Assembly (NCBI RefSeq): GCF_029589055.1 | Contig: NZ_JARQZP010000006.1 | Span: 558,001-622,000 of the forward strand | Direction: 5' to 3' | From: Vibrio hannami | Lineage (GTDB): Bacteria; Pseudomonadota; Gammaproteobacteria; Enterobacterales; Vibrionaceae | Length of the DNA: 64,000 nucleotides | Shown: piece by piece, positions 17,301 to 25,696 of the stretch | Numbering within the stretch: position 1 is the stretch's first letter | Layout: each line of letters starts with the position of its first letter | Position numbers and translations under genes: made by a program | The notes under the pieces: generated by a model | Told to the model about the DNA's origin: nothing | Databases searched by the model: none | What the model saw: only the letters and a program-made list of their open reading frames with translations

Positions 17301-18262
17301 AAAAATTTCTGATCAGTGCGCTGACACTGTTCAGTTTGATACAACCGCAAGCCTCAGCAGAGGAGATCTCAGCTGAGGCTTTGTTGCATCAAATGAACCA
17401 ATCAGGTCAGCAACTTAATTATGAATTGTCTTATATCCTGATTAAGAAAAATAGTATTGAACCAATCCTTTATCGACACGCGAAAGTGGAAGGAAGTACC
17501 TTCGCACATCTGGTCTATTTAAGTGGCCCTGTTCGTGAGGTCATCCGCCGCGGTGAAGAAGTAAGTTATATCGAACCGGGTGTAGAGCCATTCTCAATTA
17601 AATCAGGAAATATGGTAGCGCCCATCGTTCCTCTTCTGGAAAACGATATTGATGTACTTAGTGAGTTTTACGACTTCGTTCTGATGGGTAGAGCACGAGA
17701 AGCTGGAACTGCCGCTCAGGTTGTCCGTGTCGTTCCTAAAGATGGTCAACGCTACTCTTATGTTATGTGGGTGGATGAAAAATCTCATTTGCCTTTGAGG
17801 GCTGATTTGGTCGATCGCGATGGCGAGGTTCTAGAGCAGTATCGTGTTATCTCCTACATGGTGAATGACCAGATAGCAGAAATGATGAAAGGGTTGGAGC
17901 AGGCTCGGTTACCAGATGTTTTAACGCTTCCAAAACAGGAGCCCACGTCTTCTTTCTGGAAAGTAAACTGGATTCCTGATGGTTTTAAACCACATAATCT
18001 TAACCGTTATAAGATGTTGATGACGCAGAAAGTGGTAGAAAGCCAGATGTACAGTGATGGCTTGTTTAGCTTTTCTGTTTATGTCGCTGAAGTTGATGAT
18101 TCATCACTTAAGAGCCAGCTAGTTAGGCAAGGCCGAAGAACTTTGCACAGCCTGGTTAAAGGGAACAAAGAGATCTCGATTGTGGGGGATATACCTCCGG
18201 CAACGGCGGAGCAGATAGCGCTTTCGGTTGAGTTTACTAAAGCTGAGCCTTCTACTGAGTAA
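17297..18262 (+). CDS. rseB: Periplasmic sigma-E regulatory protein RseB
   Basis: A 321-residue secreted protein: signal peptide ending near residue 21 (ASA), a large LolA-like domain (about 25-215) and a smaller C-terminal domain (about 230-315). RseB binds the periplasmic tail of RseA and shields it from DegS; mislocalised lipopolysaccharide releases it. Length (E. coli 318) and the operon position between rseA and rseC fit. Confidence 0.95.
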   Translation: MKKFLISALTLFSLIQPQASAEEISAEALLHQMNQSGQQLNYELSYILIKKNSIEPILYRHAKVEGSTFAHLVYLSGPVREVIRRGEEVSYIEPGVEPFSIKSGNMVAPIVPLLENDIDVLSEFYDFVLMGRAREAGTAAQVVRVVPKDGQRYSYVMWVDEKSHLPLRADLVDRDGEVLEQYRVISYMVNDQIAEMMKGLEQARLPDVLTLPKQEPTSSFWKVNWIPDGFKPHNLNRYKMLMTQKVVESQMYSDGLFSFSVYVAEVDDSSLKSQLVRQGRRTLHSLVKGNKEISIVGDIPPATAEQIALSVEFTKAEPSTE

Positions 18263-18265
18263 CCC

Positions 18266-18742
18266 ATGATCACTGCACTAGCAACAGTCGTCTCGGTTGA
18301 GGCGACAACTAAAGGCAATAAAGTTGGTTTGAGCTGTGAGCAACAGACTAGCTGCAGTCACTGTTCATCACAAAAAAGCTGTGGGACTGGCCTGGTGTCA
18401 AAAGCCATTGGTAACAAAACCCATAAGTGGGAACTGATGACAGATAAGCTGGTTGAGGTTGGGCAGACCGTTGAAATTGGTTTGTCGGAGCAAAATCTGG
18501 TCAAATACGCCTCGATTATCTACCTACTACCCATTTTGGGGTTGATTCTTGGCGCTACCATAGCAGAGTTGTTCCTGACACCTATAATACAAACAGGCGA
18601 AGGAGTAACCATTCTTCTTTCTGTTGGCTTTATGGGGCTGGGAATACTGTTGGCAAAGTATTTATCCAGGCGCCTTCAGTCAGGAACTTCCCAATCTGTG
18701 TCGCTAATTCGGGTACTCGGAGAAGCTATAGAGATTAAATAA
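18266..18742 (+). CDS. rseC: SoxR-reducing system / sigma-E regulator RseC
   Basis: A 158-residue inner-membrane protein with an N-terminal cysteine cluster (CEQQTSCSHCSSQKSCG, about 26-42) and two adjacent transmembrane helices (about 82-104 and 110-130). RseC-family proteins take part in electron transfer that keeps SoxR reduced, and modestly affect sigma-E activity. It begins 3 bp after rseB and is the last gene of the rpoE operon. Confidence 0.94.
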   Translation: MITALATVVSVEATTKGNKVGLSCEQQTSCSHCSSQKSCGTGLVSKAIGNKTHKWELMTDKLVEVGQTVEIGLSEQNLVKYASIIYLLPILGLILGATIAELFLTPIIQTGEGVTILLSVGFMGLGILLAKYLSRRLQSGTSQSVSLIRVLGEAIEIK

Positions 18743-18876
18743 TCTGTATAGCCAACAAATTCAAGATAGCGGCAAGGCGTGAAATTGGGTAGAATCGCGC
18801 AACTTGATCGAAATATCGTCATTAGGCGGATATTTCTTCCATTCATTATTTAGCAAGAGTTAAGTCACACCAACCT

Positions 18877-20670
18877 ATGAAGCACATTCGTAACTTTTCG
18901 ATTATCGCCCATATCGACCACGGTAAGTCGACCCTTTCAGACCGCTTGATCCAAGTTTGTGGTGGATTAAGTGAACGTGAAATGGACGCACAGGTCTTGG
19001 ACTCCATGGATCTTGAGCGTGAGCGTGGTATTACCATTAAAGCCCAGAGTGTGACTCTAGATTACAAAGCAAAAGATGGTGAAACTTACCAGCTTAACTT
19101 TATCGACACTCCGGGGCACGTAGACTTCTCATATGAAGTATCTCGTTCACTAGCTGCGTGTGAAGGTGCTCTGCTGGTGGTTGATGCTGGTCAGGGTGTT
19201 GAAGCTCAGACTCTTGCGAACTGTTACACAGCGATCGAGATGGATCTGGAAGTAGTGCCAATCCTTAACAAGATTGACCTTCCGGCAGCTGATCCTGAGC
19301 GTGTATCCGAAGAAATTGAAGAGATCGTTGGTATTGATGCGCTAGAAGCAACTCGTTGCTCGGCTAAGACTGGTCTTGGTGTTGATGACGTTCTGGAAAA
19401 CATCGTAACAGCAATTCCTGCTCCTGAAGGTGATCCTGACGCACCGCTTCAGGCTCTAATCATCGATTCATGGTTTGATAACTATCTTGGCGTTGTATCT
19501 CTTGTGCGTATTAAGAATGGCGTACTTAAGAAAAACGACAAGATCAAAGTGATGAGTACCGGTCAGATTTGGGGTGTAGACCGCCTTGGTATCTTTACAC
19601 CAAAACAGATCGATACTACTGAACTTAATACCGGCGAAGTAGGTTGGGTAGTTTGTGGTATTAAAGACATCCTTGGTGCACCAGTAGGTGATACCCTGAC
19701 TCTTGCTAAGCACGGCTGTGAAGAAGCACTACCAGGTTTCCAGAAGGTGAAACCACAGGTATATGCAGGTCTGTTCCCTGTATCTTCTGATGACTACGAG
19801 AGCTTCCGTGATGCTCTGGGCAAACTGAGCCTGAACGACGCATCTCTGTTCTACGAGCCAGAAAACTCAGCGGCTCTTGGCTTTGGTTTCCGCTGTGGCT
19901 TCCTTGGTATGCTACACATGGAGATCATTCAGGAGCGTCTGGAGCGTGAATACGATCTGGATCTGATCACAACTGCTCCGACTGTAGTTTATGAAGTAGA
20001 ACAGACCAATGGCACCGTTTTATACGTAGATAGCCCAGCGAAACTTCCTGCTGTGAATGATCTAGAAGAAATCCGTGAGCCTATCGCTCGCTGTAATATT
20101 CTGGTTCCTTCAGACTATCTTGGTAACGTAATCACTCTTTGTGTAGAGAAGCGTGGTGTTCAGGTAGATATGGTTTACCACGGCAATCAGGTTGCGGTTA
20201 CTTACGATATCCCGATGGCTGAAGTTGTTCTTGATTTCTTTGACCGTCTGAAATCAACATCCCGTGGTTACGCATCTCTGGATTACAACTTCCAGCGCTT
20301 TGAAGCATCTAACATGGTTCGTGTAGATGTACTTCTAAACGGTGACAAAGTGGATGCTCTGGCAATCATCACTCACAAAGACCAGGCACAGTCTCGTGGT
20401 CGTCTGCTTGTTGAGAAGATGAAAGAGTTCATTCCTCGCCAGATGTTTGATATCGCTATTCAGGCAGCCATTGGTAACCACATTATTGCGCGCTCTACCG
20501 TTAAGCAGCTACGTAAAAACGTAATCGCTAAGTGTTACGGTGGTGACGTGAGCCGTAAGAAGAAGCTACTGAAGAAGCAGAAAGAAGGTAAGAAGCGCAT
20601 GAAGCAGATCGGTAACGTTGAGTTACCACAAGAAGCGTTCCTGGCTATTCTTCATGTTGGTAAAGACTAA
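18877..20670 (+). CDS. lepA: Elongation factor 4 (LepA)
   Basis: A 597-residue translational GTPase that binds ribosomes and affects translation and 30S biogenesis, mainly under stress. The G1 motif AHIDHGKST (11-19), G3 DTPGH (about 77) and G4 NKID (about 131) are intact, followed by EF-G-like domains and the LepA-specific Lys-rich C-terminal domain ([16 protein letters not shown]). Length is typical (about 598). In E. coli lepA and lepB are co-transcribed; here a palindromic repeat separates them. Confidence 0.98.
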   Translation: MKHIRNFSIIAHIDHGKSTLSDRLIQVCGGLSEREMDAQVLDSMDLERERGITIKAQSVTLDYKAKDGETYQLNFIDTPGHVDFSYEVSRSLAACEGALLVVDAGQGVEAQTLANCYTAIEMDLEVVPILNKIDLPAADPERVSEEIEEIVGIDALEATRCSAKTGLGVDDVLENIVTAIPAPEGDPDAPLQALIIDSWFDNYLGVVSLVRIKNGVLKKNDKIKVMSTGQIWGVDRLGIFTPKQIDTTELNTGEVGWVVCGIKDILGAPVGDTLTLAKHGCEEALPGFQKVKPQVYAGLFPVSSDDYESFRDALGKLSLNDASLFYEPENSAALGFGFRCGFLGMLHMEIIQERLEREYDLDLITTAPTVVYEVEQTNGTVLYVDSPAKLPAVNDLEEIREPIARCNILVPSDYLGNVITLCVEKRGVQVDMVYHGNQVAVTYDIPMAEVVLDFFDRLKSTSRGYASLDYNFQRFEASNMVRVDVLLNGDKVDALAIITHKDQAQSRGRLLVEKMKEFIPRQMFDIAIQAAIGNHIIARSTVKQLRKNVIAKCYGGDVSRKKKLLKKQKEGKKRMKQIGNVELPQEAFLAILHVGKD

Positions 20671-20704
20671 ACGATGTTATCAACACCGAAATAATATAAC
20701 CTAA

Positions 20705-20811
20705 GTCATTCCCGCGCAGGCGGGAATCTTGTTTTTAGAGTTCCATGTTTTCTAGCAATAGGCTTTGACTTTGTGCTCTGAAATAGATCCCTGCCTTCGC
20801 AGGGATGACGA
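20705..20811. repeat. Dispersed palindromic repeat, type 1 (lepA-lepB spacer)
   Basis: Left hairpin GTCATTCCCGCGCAGGCGGG, a spacer of about 60 bp, and right hairpin ATCCCTGCCTTCGCAGGGAT ending in GATGACGA. Outer ends are inverted copies. It has the same layout as 8468-8549 and fills most of the gap between lepA and lepB. Confidence 0.85.
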
Positions 20812-20830
20812 GAGAAATTAAGGAAAAGCA

Positions 20831-21727
20831 ATGGCTAATACATTCTCGCTCATTCTGGTTCTGGTTACACTGGTAACTGGTATTGTATGGGCTTTTGAGA
20901 AGCTGGTTTGGGCTAAAAAGCGTGCTCAAAAGCTGGCAGATGTTCAGGCTCAAACCAGTGAGCTTAGTGATGATGTGGCTGCTAAAGTTGTCGCACAACC
21001 GTGGTGGATCGAGAATAGTGTCTCTATCTTTCCGGTTATCGCCTTTGTATTAGTGCTTCGTTCCTTTATCTATGAACCGTTCCAGATTCCATCAGGATCA
21101 ATGATGCCGACACTGCTTGTTGGTGACTTTATTCTGGTAGAGAAGTTCTCTTATGGCATTAAAGATCCGGTATTTCGCTCGCAATTAGTGGAAACAGGTA
21201 AGCCAGAACGTGGTGATATCGTGGTATTTAAATATCCGCCTCAGCCAAACATTGATTACATCAAGCGTGTGGTAGGTCTGCCGGGAGACACGGTTCGTTA
21301 TAGCCCTAAGAAAGAGATTTGTATCAAGCCACAAGGTGAAAGCACATGTAAGCCAGTGGGGCTGTCAAATGTGGTTGAAAGCGAGTTTATACAGCGTGGT
21401 GTTCCGCTGATTCAGCTTAATGAAAAGCTGGGTGAAGTTGAGCACCAAATTCTGGTTCATCCCCTGCAAACGGACAACGTAGCTATGTATCAGCCTCGTC
21501 CGGGTGTGAATGAATGGGTTGTTCCAAAAGGTCAGTACTTTGTTATGGGCGATAACCGTGACAACAGTGCAGACAGTCGTTACTGGGGCTTTGTCCCGGA
21601 AGCGAACTTAGTTGGCAAAGCAACAGGTATCTGGATTAGCTTTGAGTTTGAACGTGGCGCAGATAGTGTGCTGCCTTCTTGGATTCCTACTGGTGTGCGT
21701 TTCAATCGCATCGGTGGCATTAATTAG
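20831..21727 (+). CDS. lepB: Signal peptidase I
   Basis: A 298-residue inner-membrane serine protease that removes signal peptides from exported proteins. Two N-terminal hydrophobic segments (about 4-22 and 62-78) anchor the periplasmic catalytic domain. Catalytic Ser90 lies in PSGSMMPTL and Lys145 in IDYIKRVVGLPGD, and the GDNRDNSADSR box lies at about 241. Both catalytic positions equal those of E. coli LepB. rnc starts 10 bp later. Confidence 0.97.
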   Translation: MANTFSLILVLVTLVTGIVWAFEKLVWAKKRAQKLADVQAQTSELSDDVAAKVVAQPWWIENSVSIFPVIAFVLVLRSFIYEPFQIPSGSMMPTLLVGDFILVEKFSYGIKDPVFRSQLVETGKPERGDIVVFKYPPQPNIDYIKRVVGLPGDTVRYSPKKEICIKPQGESTCKPVGLSNVVESEFIQRGVPLIQLNEKLGEVEHQILVHPLQTDNVAMYQPRPGVNEWVVPKGQYFVMGDNRDNSADSRYWGFVPEANLVGKATGIWISFEFERGADSVLPSWIPTGVRFNRIGGIN

Positions 21728-21737
21728 TTGAGAGAGC

Positions 21738-22415
21738 ATGAATTCTCCGTTAACAAGACTAGAAAAAAAGCTCGGTTATCAATTTAATGATATCGAGCTT
21801 ATCAATCTGGCGCTGACTCACCGCAGCGCCAACAGTAAACATAATGAGCGTCTTGAGTTTCTGGGCGATTCAATTTTAAGTTTTGTCATTGCAGATGACC
21901 TGTACCACCGTTTCCCTAAGGTAAACGAAGGTGACATGAGCCGTATGCGTGCAACACTGGTAAGAGGTAACACCCTTGCTGAGTTAGGTCGTGAATTCGA
22001 TCTTGGAGAGTACTTAAAATTAGGTCCAGGTGAGCTCAAAAGTGGTGGTTTCCGTCGTGATTCGATTCTGGCTGACGCAGTAGAAGCGATCATCGGTGCG
22101 ATCTATCTGGATAGTGATATTGAGAAGGTTCGGGTGATTATCCTGAGCTGGTATCAAAGCCGTTTAGATTCAATTCAACCGGGTGTATCGCAGAAAGATC
22201 CTAAGACACGTTTGCAGGAATTCCTGCAAGGGCGTAAAAAACCACTACCTGTGTATACAGTGACTAATATTAAAGGTGAAGCACATAACCAGGAATTTAC
22301 GGTTTCGTGCAATGTAGCAGGTGCGGATAAGCCTGTTATTGGTAAAGGCACTAGCCGCCGCAAGGCAGAACAAGCGGCTGCGGAATTAGCACTAGAGCAA
22401 CTGACTAATGAGTGA
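21738..22415 (+). CDS. rnc: Ribonuclease III
   Basis: A 225-residue double-strand-specific endoribonuclease that processes rRNA precursors and sRNA-mRNA duplexes. The catalytic signature [11 protein letters not shown] begins at Glu37, with Asp44 in place, and the second metal-binding acidic cluster lies in [14 protein letters not shown] (about 113-126). A dsRNA-binding domain covers about 153-223. Length is that of E. coli RNase III (226). It overlaps era by 8 bp, suggesting coupled translation. Confidence 0.98.
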   Translation: MNSPLTRLEKKLGYQFNDIELINLALTHRSANSKHNERLEFLGDSILSFVIADDLYHRFPKVNEGDMSRMRATLVRGNTLAELGREFDLGEYLKLGPGELKSGGFRRDSILADAVEAIIGAIYLDSDIEKVRVIILSWYQSRLDSIQPGVSQKDPKTRLQEFLQGRKKPLPVYTVTNIKGEAHNQEFTVSCNVAGADKPVIGKGTSRRKAEQAAAELALEQLTNE

Positions 22416-23388
22416 AGATAACAACGAATTCGATTTGGATGCATACTTTGCAACGCACGGTAGCGAAAGCACATCGTCTGAAAACCAGCACTGTGGTTTT
22501 ATCGCAATTGTAGGTCGTCCGAATGTAGGTAAGTCTACGCTTCTGAACCACATCCTTGGTCAGAAGATTTCGATCACCTCAAGAAAGCCACAAACCACCC
22601 GTCACCGTATTATGGGTGTTGATACCGATGGTGACTATCAGGCTATCTACGTGGACACTCCAGGGCTTCATATCGAAGAGAAGCGCGCAATTAACCGCCT
22701 GATGAACCGTGCGGCTAACAGCTCTCTGAGTGACGTCAACCTAGTGTTTTTCCTTGTTGATGGTACGCACTGGACTGCAGATGATGAAATGGTGCTGACC
22801 AAGCTTCAAAAATCCAACTTCCCGGTTGTGCTTTGTGTAAACAAAGTGGATAACGTTAAAGACAGAAATGATGTGATGCTTCATATGCTGGAACTGTCTA
22901 AGAAGATGGATTTTGTTGATGTGGTGCCAATCTCGGCAAAGCATGGTAAGAACACAGATGTTCTTCGTAAGCATGTTCGTGAGCACCTTCCTAAAGCTGA
23001 GCACCACTTCCCGGAAGAGTATGTGACTGACCGCTCTCAGCGCTTTATGGCGTCGGAAATTGTTCGTGAAAAGCTGATGCGCTTTACTGGTGAAGAGCTT
23101 CCTTATTCAGTAACGGTTGAGATTGAACGTTTCGACTACAACCCTGAAACCGATGGCTTTCATATCAATGCCCTGATTCTGGTAGAACGAAATGGTCAGA
23201 AGAAGATGGTTATCGGTAAGGGTGGCGAGAAAATCAAGACTATCGGTCGTGAAGCCCGCCTGGATATGGAAGAGCTGTTTGAGCGTAAGGTTTACCTGGA
23301 AACCTGGGTTAAGGTTAAATCTGGCTGGGCTGATGATGAGCGTGCACTGCGTTCTCTAGGCTATATCGACGAGCTGGAGAATAAGTAG
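22408..23388 (+). CDS. era: GTPase Era
   Basis: A 326-residue GTPase required for 30S subunit maturation; it binds the 3' end of 16S rRNA. G1 GRPNVGKST (36-44), G3 DTPG (about 83), G4 NKVD (about 149) and the C-terminal KH domain with [15 protein letters not shown] (about 270-284) are present. The N-terminus carries about 28 extra residues compared with E. coli Era (301), an acidic extension common in vibrios. It lies in the lepB-rnc-era-recO cluster. Confidence 0.97.
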   Translation: MSEDNNEFDLDAYFATHGSESTSSENQHCGFIAIVGRPNVGKSTLLNHILGQKISITSRKPQTTRHRIMGVDTDGDYQAIYVDTPGLHIEEKRAINRLMNRAANSSLSDVNLVFFLVDGTHWTADDEMVLTKLQKSNFPVVLCVNKVDNVKDRNDVMLHMLELSKKMDFVDVVPISAKHGKNTDVLRKHVREHLPKAEHHFPEEYVTDRSQRFMASEIVREKLMRFTGEELPYSVTVEIERFDYNPETDGFHINALILVERNGQKKMVIGKGGEKIKTIGREARLDMEELFERKVYLETWVKVKSGWADDERALRSLGYIDELENK

Positions 23389-23432
23389 CCTTGTCATTGC
23401 GAAAAACGTTAAACCTCGTTACAACGCTCCAG

Positions 23433-23502
23433 CGTGGTAATGCATACTAAGGTCTGAGGTTTTCGTTTGATATGCGTTCCCACGGGGACCGTGGGAACGA
23501 GT
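23433..23502. repeat. Dispersed palindromic repeat, type 2 (GTTCCCACG family)
   Basis: It contains CGTGGTAATGCAT on the left and GTTCCCACGGGGACCGTGGGAAC on the right, the latter a near-perfect hairpin, with flanking TGCAT/ATGCG in inverted orientation. Related copies lie at 25056-25086, 51898-51930 and, in tandem, at 44152-44706. It sits between era and recO. Confidence 0.8.
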
Positions 23503-23527
23503 CGTTTTAGACTTATGGGGGGGAAGC

Positions 23528-24244
23528 ATGAGTGAAGGTTCTGAACTTCAACGTTGTTTTGTTCTCCACCGCCGTCCGTATAGTGAAAGCAGCCTTATCC
23601 TGGATGTATTTAGTGAAGAGTATGGCCGGCTTTCAATCATGTCTAAAGGTTCCCGCAGTAAGCGTTCAAACTTAAAGGGAGCCTTACAACCCTTTACTCC
23701 TCTTCTTATGAAATGGTCGGGCGGTGGCTCGATGAAGACACTGCGTCAGGCTGAACCGATCAGCTTAGGACTTCCTCTTACCGGCGTTAACTTATATTCA
23801 GCAATGTACGTGAATGAGCTGCTTGGCAGAGTATTGGAAAGTGAAACCCCATATCCTGCGCTGTTTCATGATTACCTTCAGGTGCTTACCGAGTTGGCAC
23901 AGTCAGATAACCCTGAACCTGCATTAAGACGCTTCGAGTTAGCCTTGTTGTCTGCGATGGGGTATGGAGTCGACTTTCTTCACTGCGCAGGTACTGGTGA
24001 ATCCGTTGATCCTGATATGACATACCGATACCGGGAACAGAAAGGTTTTATCGCCAGCGTGCGCCGAGATAATCTTACTTTTCTCGGTAACGAATTGATC
24101 GCCATAGCAGAAAGGCGATTTATGACAAAAGAGCAGCTAATCGCAGCAAAACGCTTTACACGAATAGCCCTTAAGCCTTATCTTGGCGGCAAACCTTTAA
24201 AAAGTCGGGAACTGTTTGCCAACCGAACGCGTAAACAGAATTAA
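23528..24244 (+). CDS. recO: DNA repair protein RecO
   Basis: A 238-residue recombination mediator that, with RecR, loads RecA onto SSB-coated single-stranded DNA in the RecFOR pathway. It shows an N-terminal OB fold (residues about 5-80, with [21 protein letters not shown]) and a helical C-terminal domain. The zinc-binding cysteines found in some families are absent, as in E. coli RecO. The start codon follows GGGGGGAAGC. pdxJ follows after 28 bp. Confidence 0.95.
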   Translation: MSEGSELQRCFVLHRRPYSESSLILDVFSEEYGRLSIMSKGSRSKRSNLKGALQPFTPLLMKWSGGGSMKTLRQAEPISLGLPLTGVNLYSAMYVNELLGRVLESETPYPALFHDYLQVLTELAQSDNPEPALRRFELALLSAMGYGVDFLHCAGTGESVDPDMTYRYREQKGFIASVRRDNLTFLGNELIAIAERRFMTKEQLIAAKRFTRIALKPYLGGKPLKSRELFANRTRKQN

Positions 24245-24272
24245 TTATCCCAGAGCACGGAGTATAAAAAAG

Positions 24273-25004
24273 ATGAGCTCTATCCTTCTTGGCGTCAATA
24301 TTGACCATATCGCTACACTACGTAATGCCCGTGGAACTAAGTATCCAGATCCTGTACACGCTGCTGAAATTGCAGAGCGTGCAGGAGCAGACGGTATCAC
24401 CATTCACCTTCGTGAAGACCGCCGTCATATCCTGGACAGAGATGTTCGCATTCTTAGAGAAACTATCCAGACGCGTATGAATCTGGAGATGGCAGTAACT
24501 GATGAAATGGTTGAAATCGCAGTTAAGACTAAGCCCGAGTTTGTTTGTCTGGTACCAGAGAAGCGTGAGGAGCTGACGACAGAAGGCGGGCTGGATGTTA
24601 AAGGCCAGCTTGAAAAAGTAAAAGCAGCAACTAAAACTCTGACAGAAGCAGGTATTAAAGTATCTCTGTTTATCGACGCAGACAGAGAGCAAATCGATGC
24701 TGCTAAAGCGTGTGAAGCGCCATTTATTGAGCTGCACACTGGTCACTACGCAGATGCTGAAACTGAGCAGGATCAGCAGGATGAGATTAAGAAAATTGCT
24801 GCGGCAGCGAGCTACGCAGACGATCTTGGTATCACAGTAAACGCAGGTCATGGTCTGACTTACCACAACGTTGGTCCTATTGCGGCACTGCCTGAAATCT
24901 ATGAGCTTAATATTGGGCACTCAATTATTGGTCGTGCGGTATTTGACGGGCTAAGCAAAGCGGTTGCTGATATGAAAGCGGCTATGGTTGCAGGTCGCTC
25001 GTAA
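24273..25004 (+). CDS. pdxJ: Pyridoxine 5'-phosphate synthase
   Basis: A 243-residue TIM-barrel enzyme that condenses 1-deoxyxylulose-5-phosphate with 3-amino-2-oxopropyl phosphate in the last ring-forming step of vitamin B6 synthesis. The N-terminal [17 protein letters not shown], the HLREDRRHI block and the C-terminal INAGHGL-like [12 protein letters not shown] segment are typical. I use the ATG at 24273, which gives exactly the E. coli length; the frame upstream lies inside recO. Confidence 0.97.
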   Translation: MSSILLGVNIDHIATLRNARGTKYPDPVHAAEIAERAGADGITIHLREDRRHILDRDVRILRETIQTRMNLEMAVTDEMVEIAVKTKPEFVCLVPEKREELTTEGGLDVKGQLEKVKAATKTLTEAGIKVSLFIDADREQIDAAKACEAPFIELHTGHYADAETEQDQQDEIKKIAAAASYADDLGITVNAGHGLTYHNVGPIAALPEIYELNIGHSIIGRAVFDGLSKAVADMKAAMVAGRS

Positions 25005-25055
25005 GCGTTTTTCCTCGTTCCTGCTGTATTGCCATATCTGGTCGTTTGGCTACGG

Positions 25056-25086
25056 TATGCATTACCACGCGGAGCGTGGGAACGAG
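25056..25086. repeat. Dispersed palindromic repeat, type 2 (short copy)
   Basis: TATGCATTACCACGCGGAG followed by CGTGGGAACGAG; the CCACG/CGTGG arms form a hairpin. It matches one unit of the tandem array in the chitin operon. Confidence 0.8.
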
Positions 25087-25120
25087 ATTATTGCGGATGT
25101 TTAAGAAACTCAGGAACTTC

Positions 25121-25256
25121 GTCATTCCGTATAGTGAGGAACAAACGTAGTACGGAATCTGATTCCAGCGCACTTATAGTTTTGAAGTGAGTATTTAACT
25201 TTGCGGTAAGCTGAAAGCAGATCCCTGACTTCGCATAGGCTCATCAGGGATGACGA
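25121..25256. repeat. Dispersed palindromic repeat, type 1 (decayed copy)
   Basis: It starts GTCATTCCGTATAGTGAGGA and ends TCAGGGATGACG, with both hairpins less perfect than in the other copies and extra sequence in the right arm. It lies between pdxJ and acpS. Together with the type 2 copy it explains most of this 277-bp gap. Confidence 0.7.
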
Positions 25257-25281
25257 TTCGATTGGATTAAAGAGAGCAGAC

Positions 25282-25662
25282 GTGGCAATTATAGGTTTAG
25301 GTACAGATATCGCTGAAATAGAGCGAATTGAAAAAGCACTTTCTCGAAGTGGAGAGGCATTTGCTGCCCGCATTTTATCTGACTCTGAACTGGAGATATT
25401 TCACTCCCTCAAACAGAAAGGCCGCTTTCTGGCTAAACGCTTTGCTGCCAAAGAAGCTGCTTCAAAAGCGTTAGGTACAGGTATCGCTCATGGTGTGACC
25501 TTCCATGACTTTGTCGTTAGCAACGATGAAAATGGAAAACCCATTCTTACCTTAAACAACAAAGCCAAAGAAATCTCAGAGTTAATGGGTGCTAACAGTA
25601 TCCATCTTTCAATTTCAGATGAAAGAAACTATGCAGTAGCAACTGTTGTTATGGAAAAATAG
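25282..25662 (+). CDS. acpS: Holo-[acyl-carrier-protein] synthase
   Basis: A 126-residue phosphopantetheinyl transferase that converts apo-ACP to holo-ACP using coenzyme A, needed for fatty acid synthesis. The metal-binding Asp9 is in [12 protein letters not shown] and Glu58 in [13 protein letters not shown], the same positions as in E. coli AcpS (126 aa). It is the last plus-strand gene of the rnc-era-recO-pdxJ cluster. Its start may be GTG at 25282, written here as Met; the preceding AAAGAGAGCAGAC supplies the ribosome-binding site. Confidence 0.96.
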   Translation: MAIIGLGTDIAEIERIEKALSRSGEAFAARILSDSELEIFHSLKQKGRFLAKRFAAKEAASKALGTGIAHGVTFHDFVVSNDENGKPILTLNNKAKEISELMGANSIHLSISDERNYAVATVVMEK

Positions 25663-25663
25663 C

Positions 25664-25691
25664 GTCACGTGTCACGTGTCACGTGTCACCT
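25664..25691. repeat. Heptanucleotide tandem repeat (GTCACGT)x3 plus one variant
   Basis: Three exact copies of GTCACGT and a fourth GTCACCT lie between the convergent stop codons of acpS and the BarA-type kinase gene. The array contains overlapping CACGTG palindromes. No normal terminator is visible between these two genes, so the array fills the place of one. Confidence 0.85.
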
Positions 25692-25696
25692 GTAAC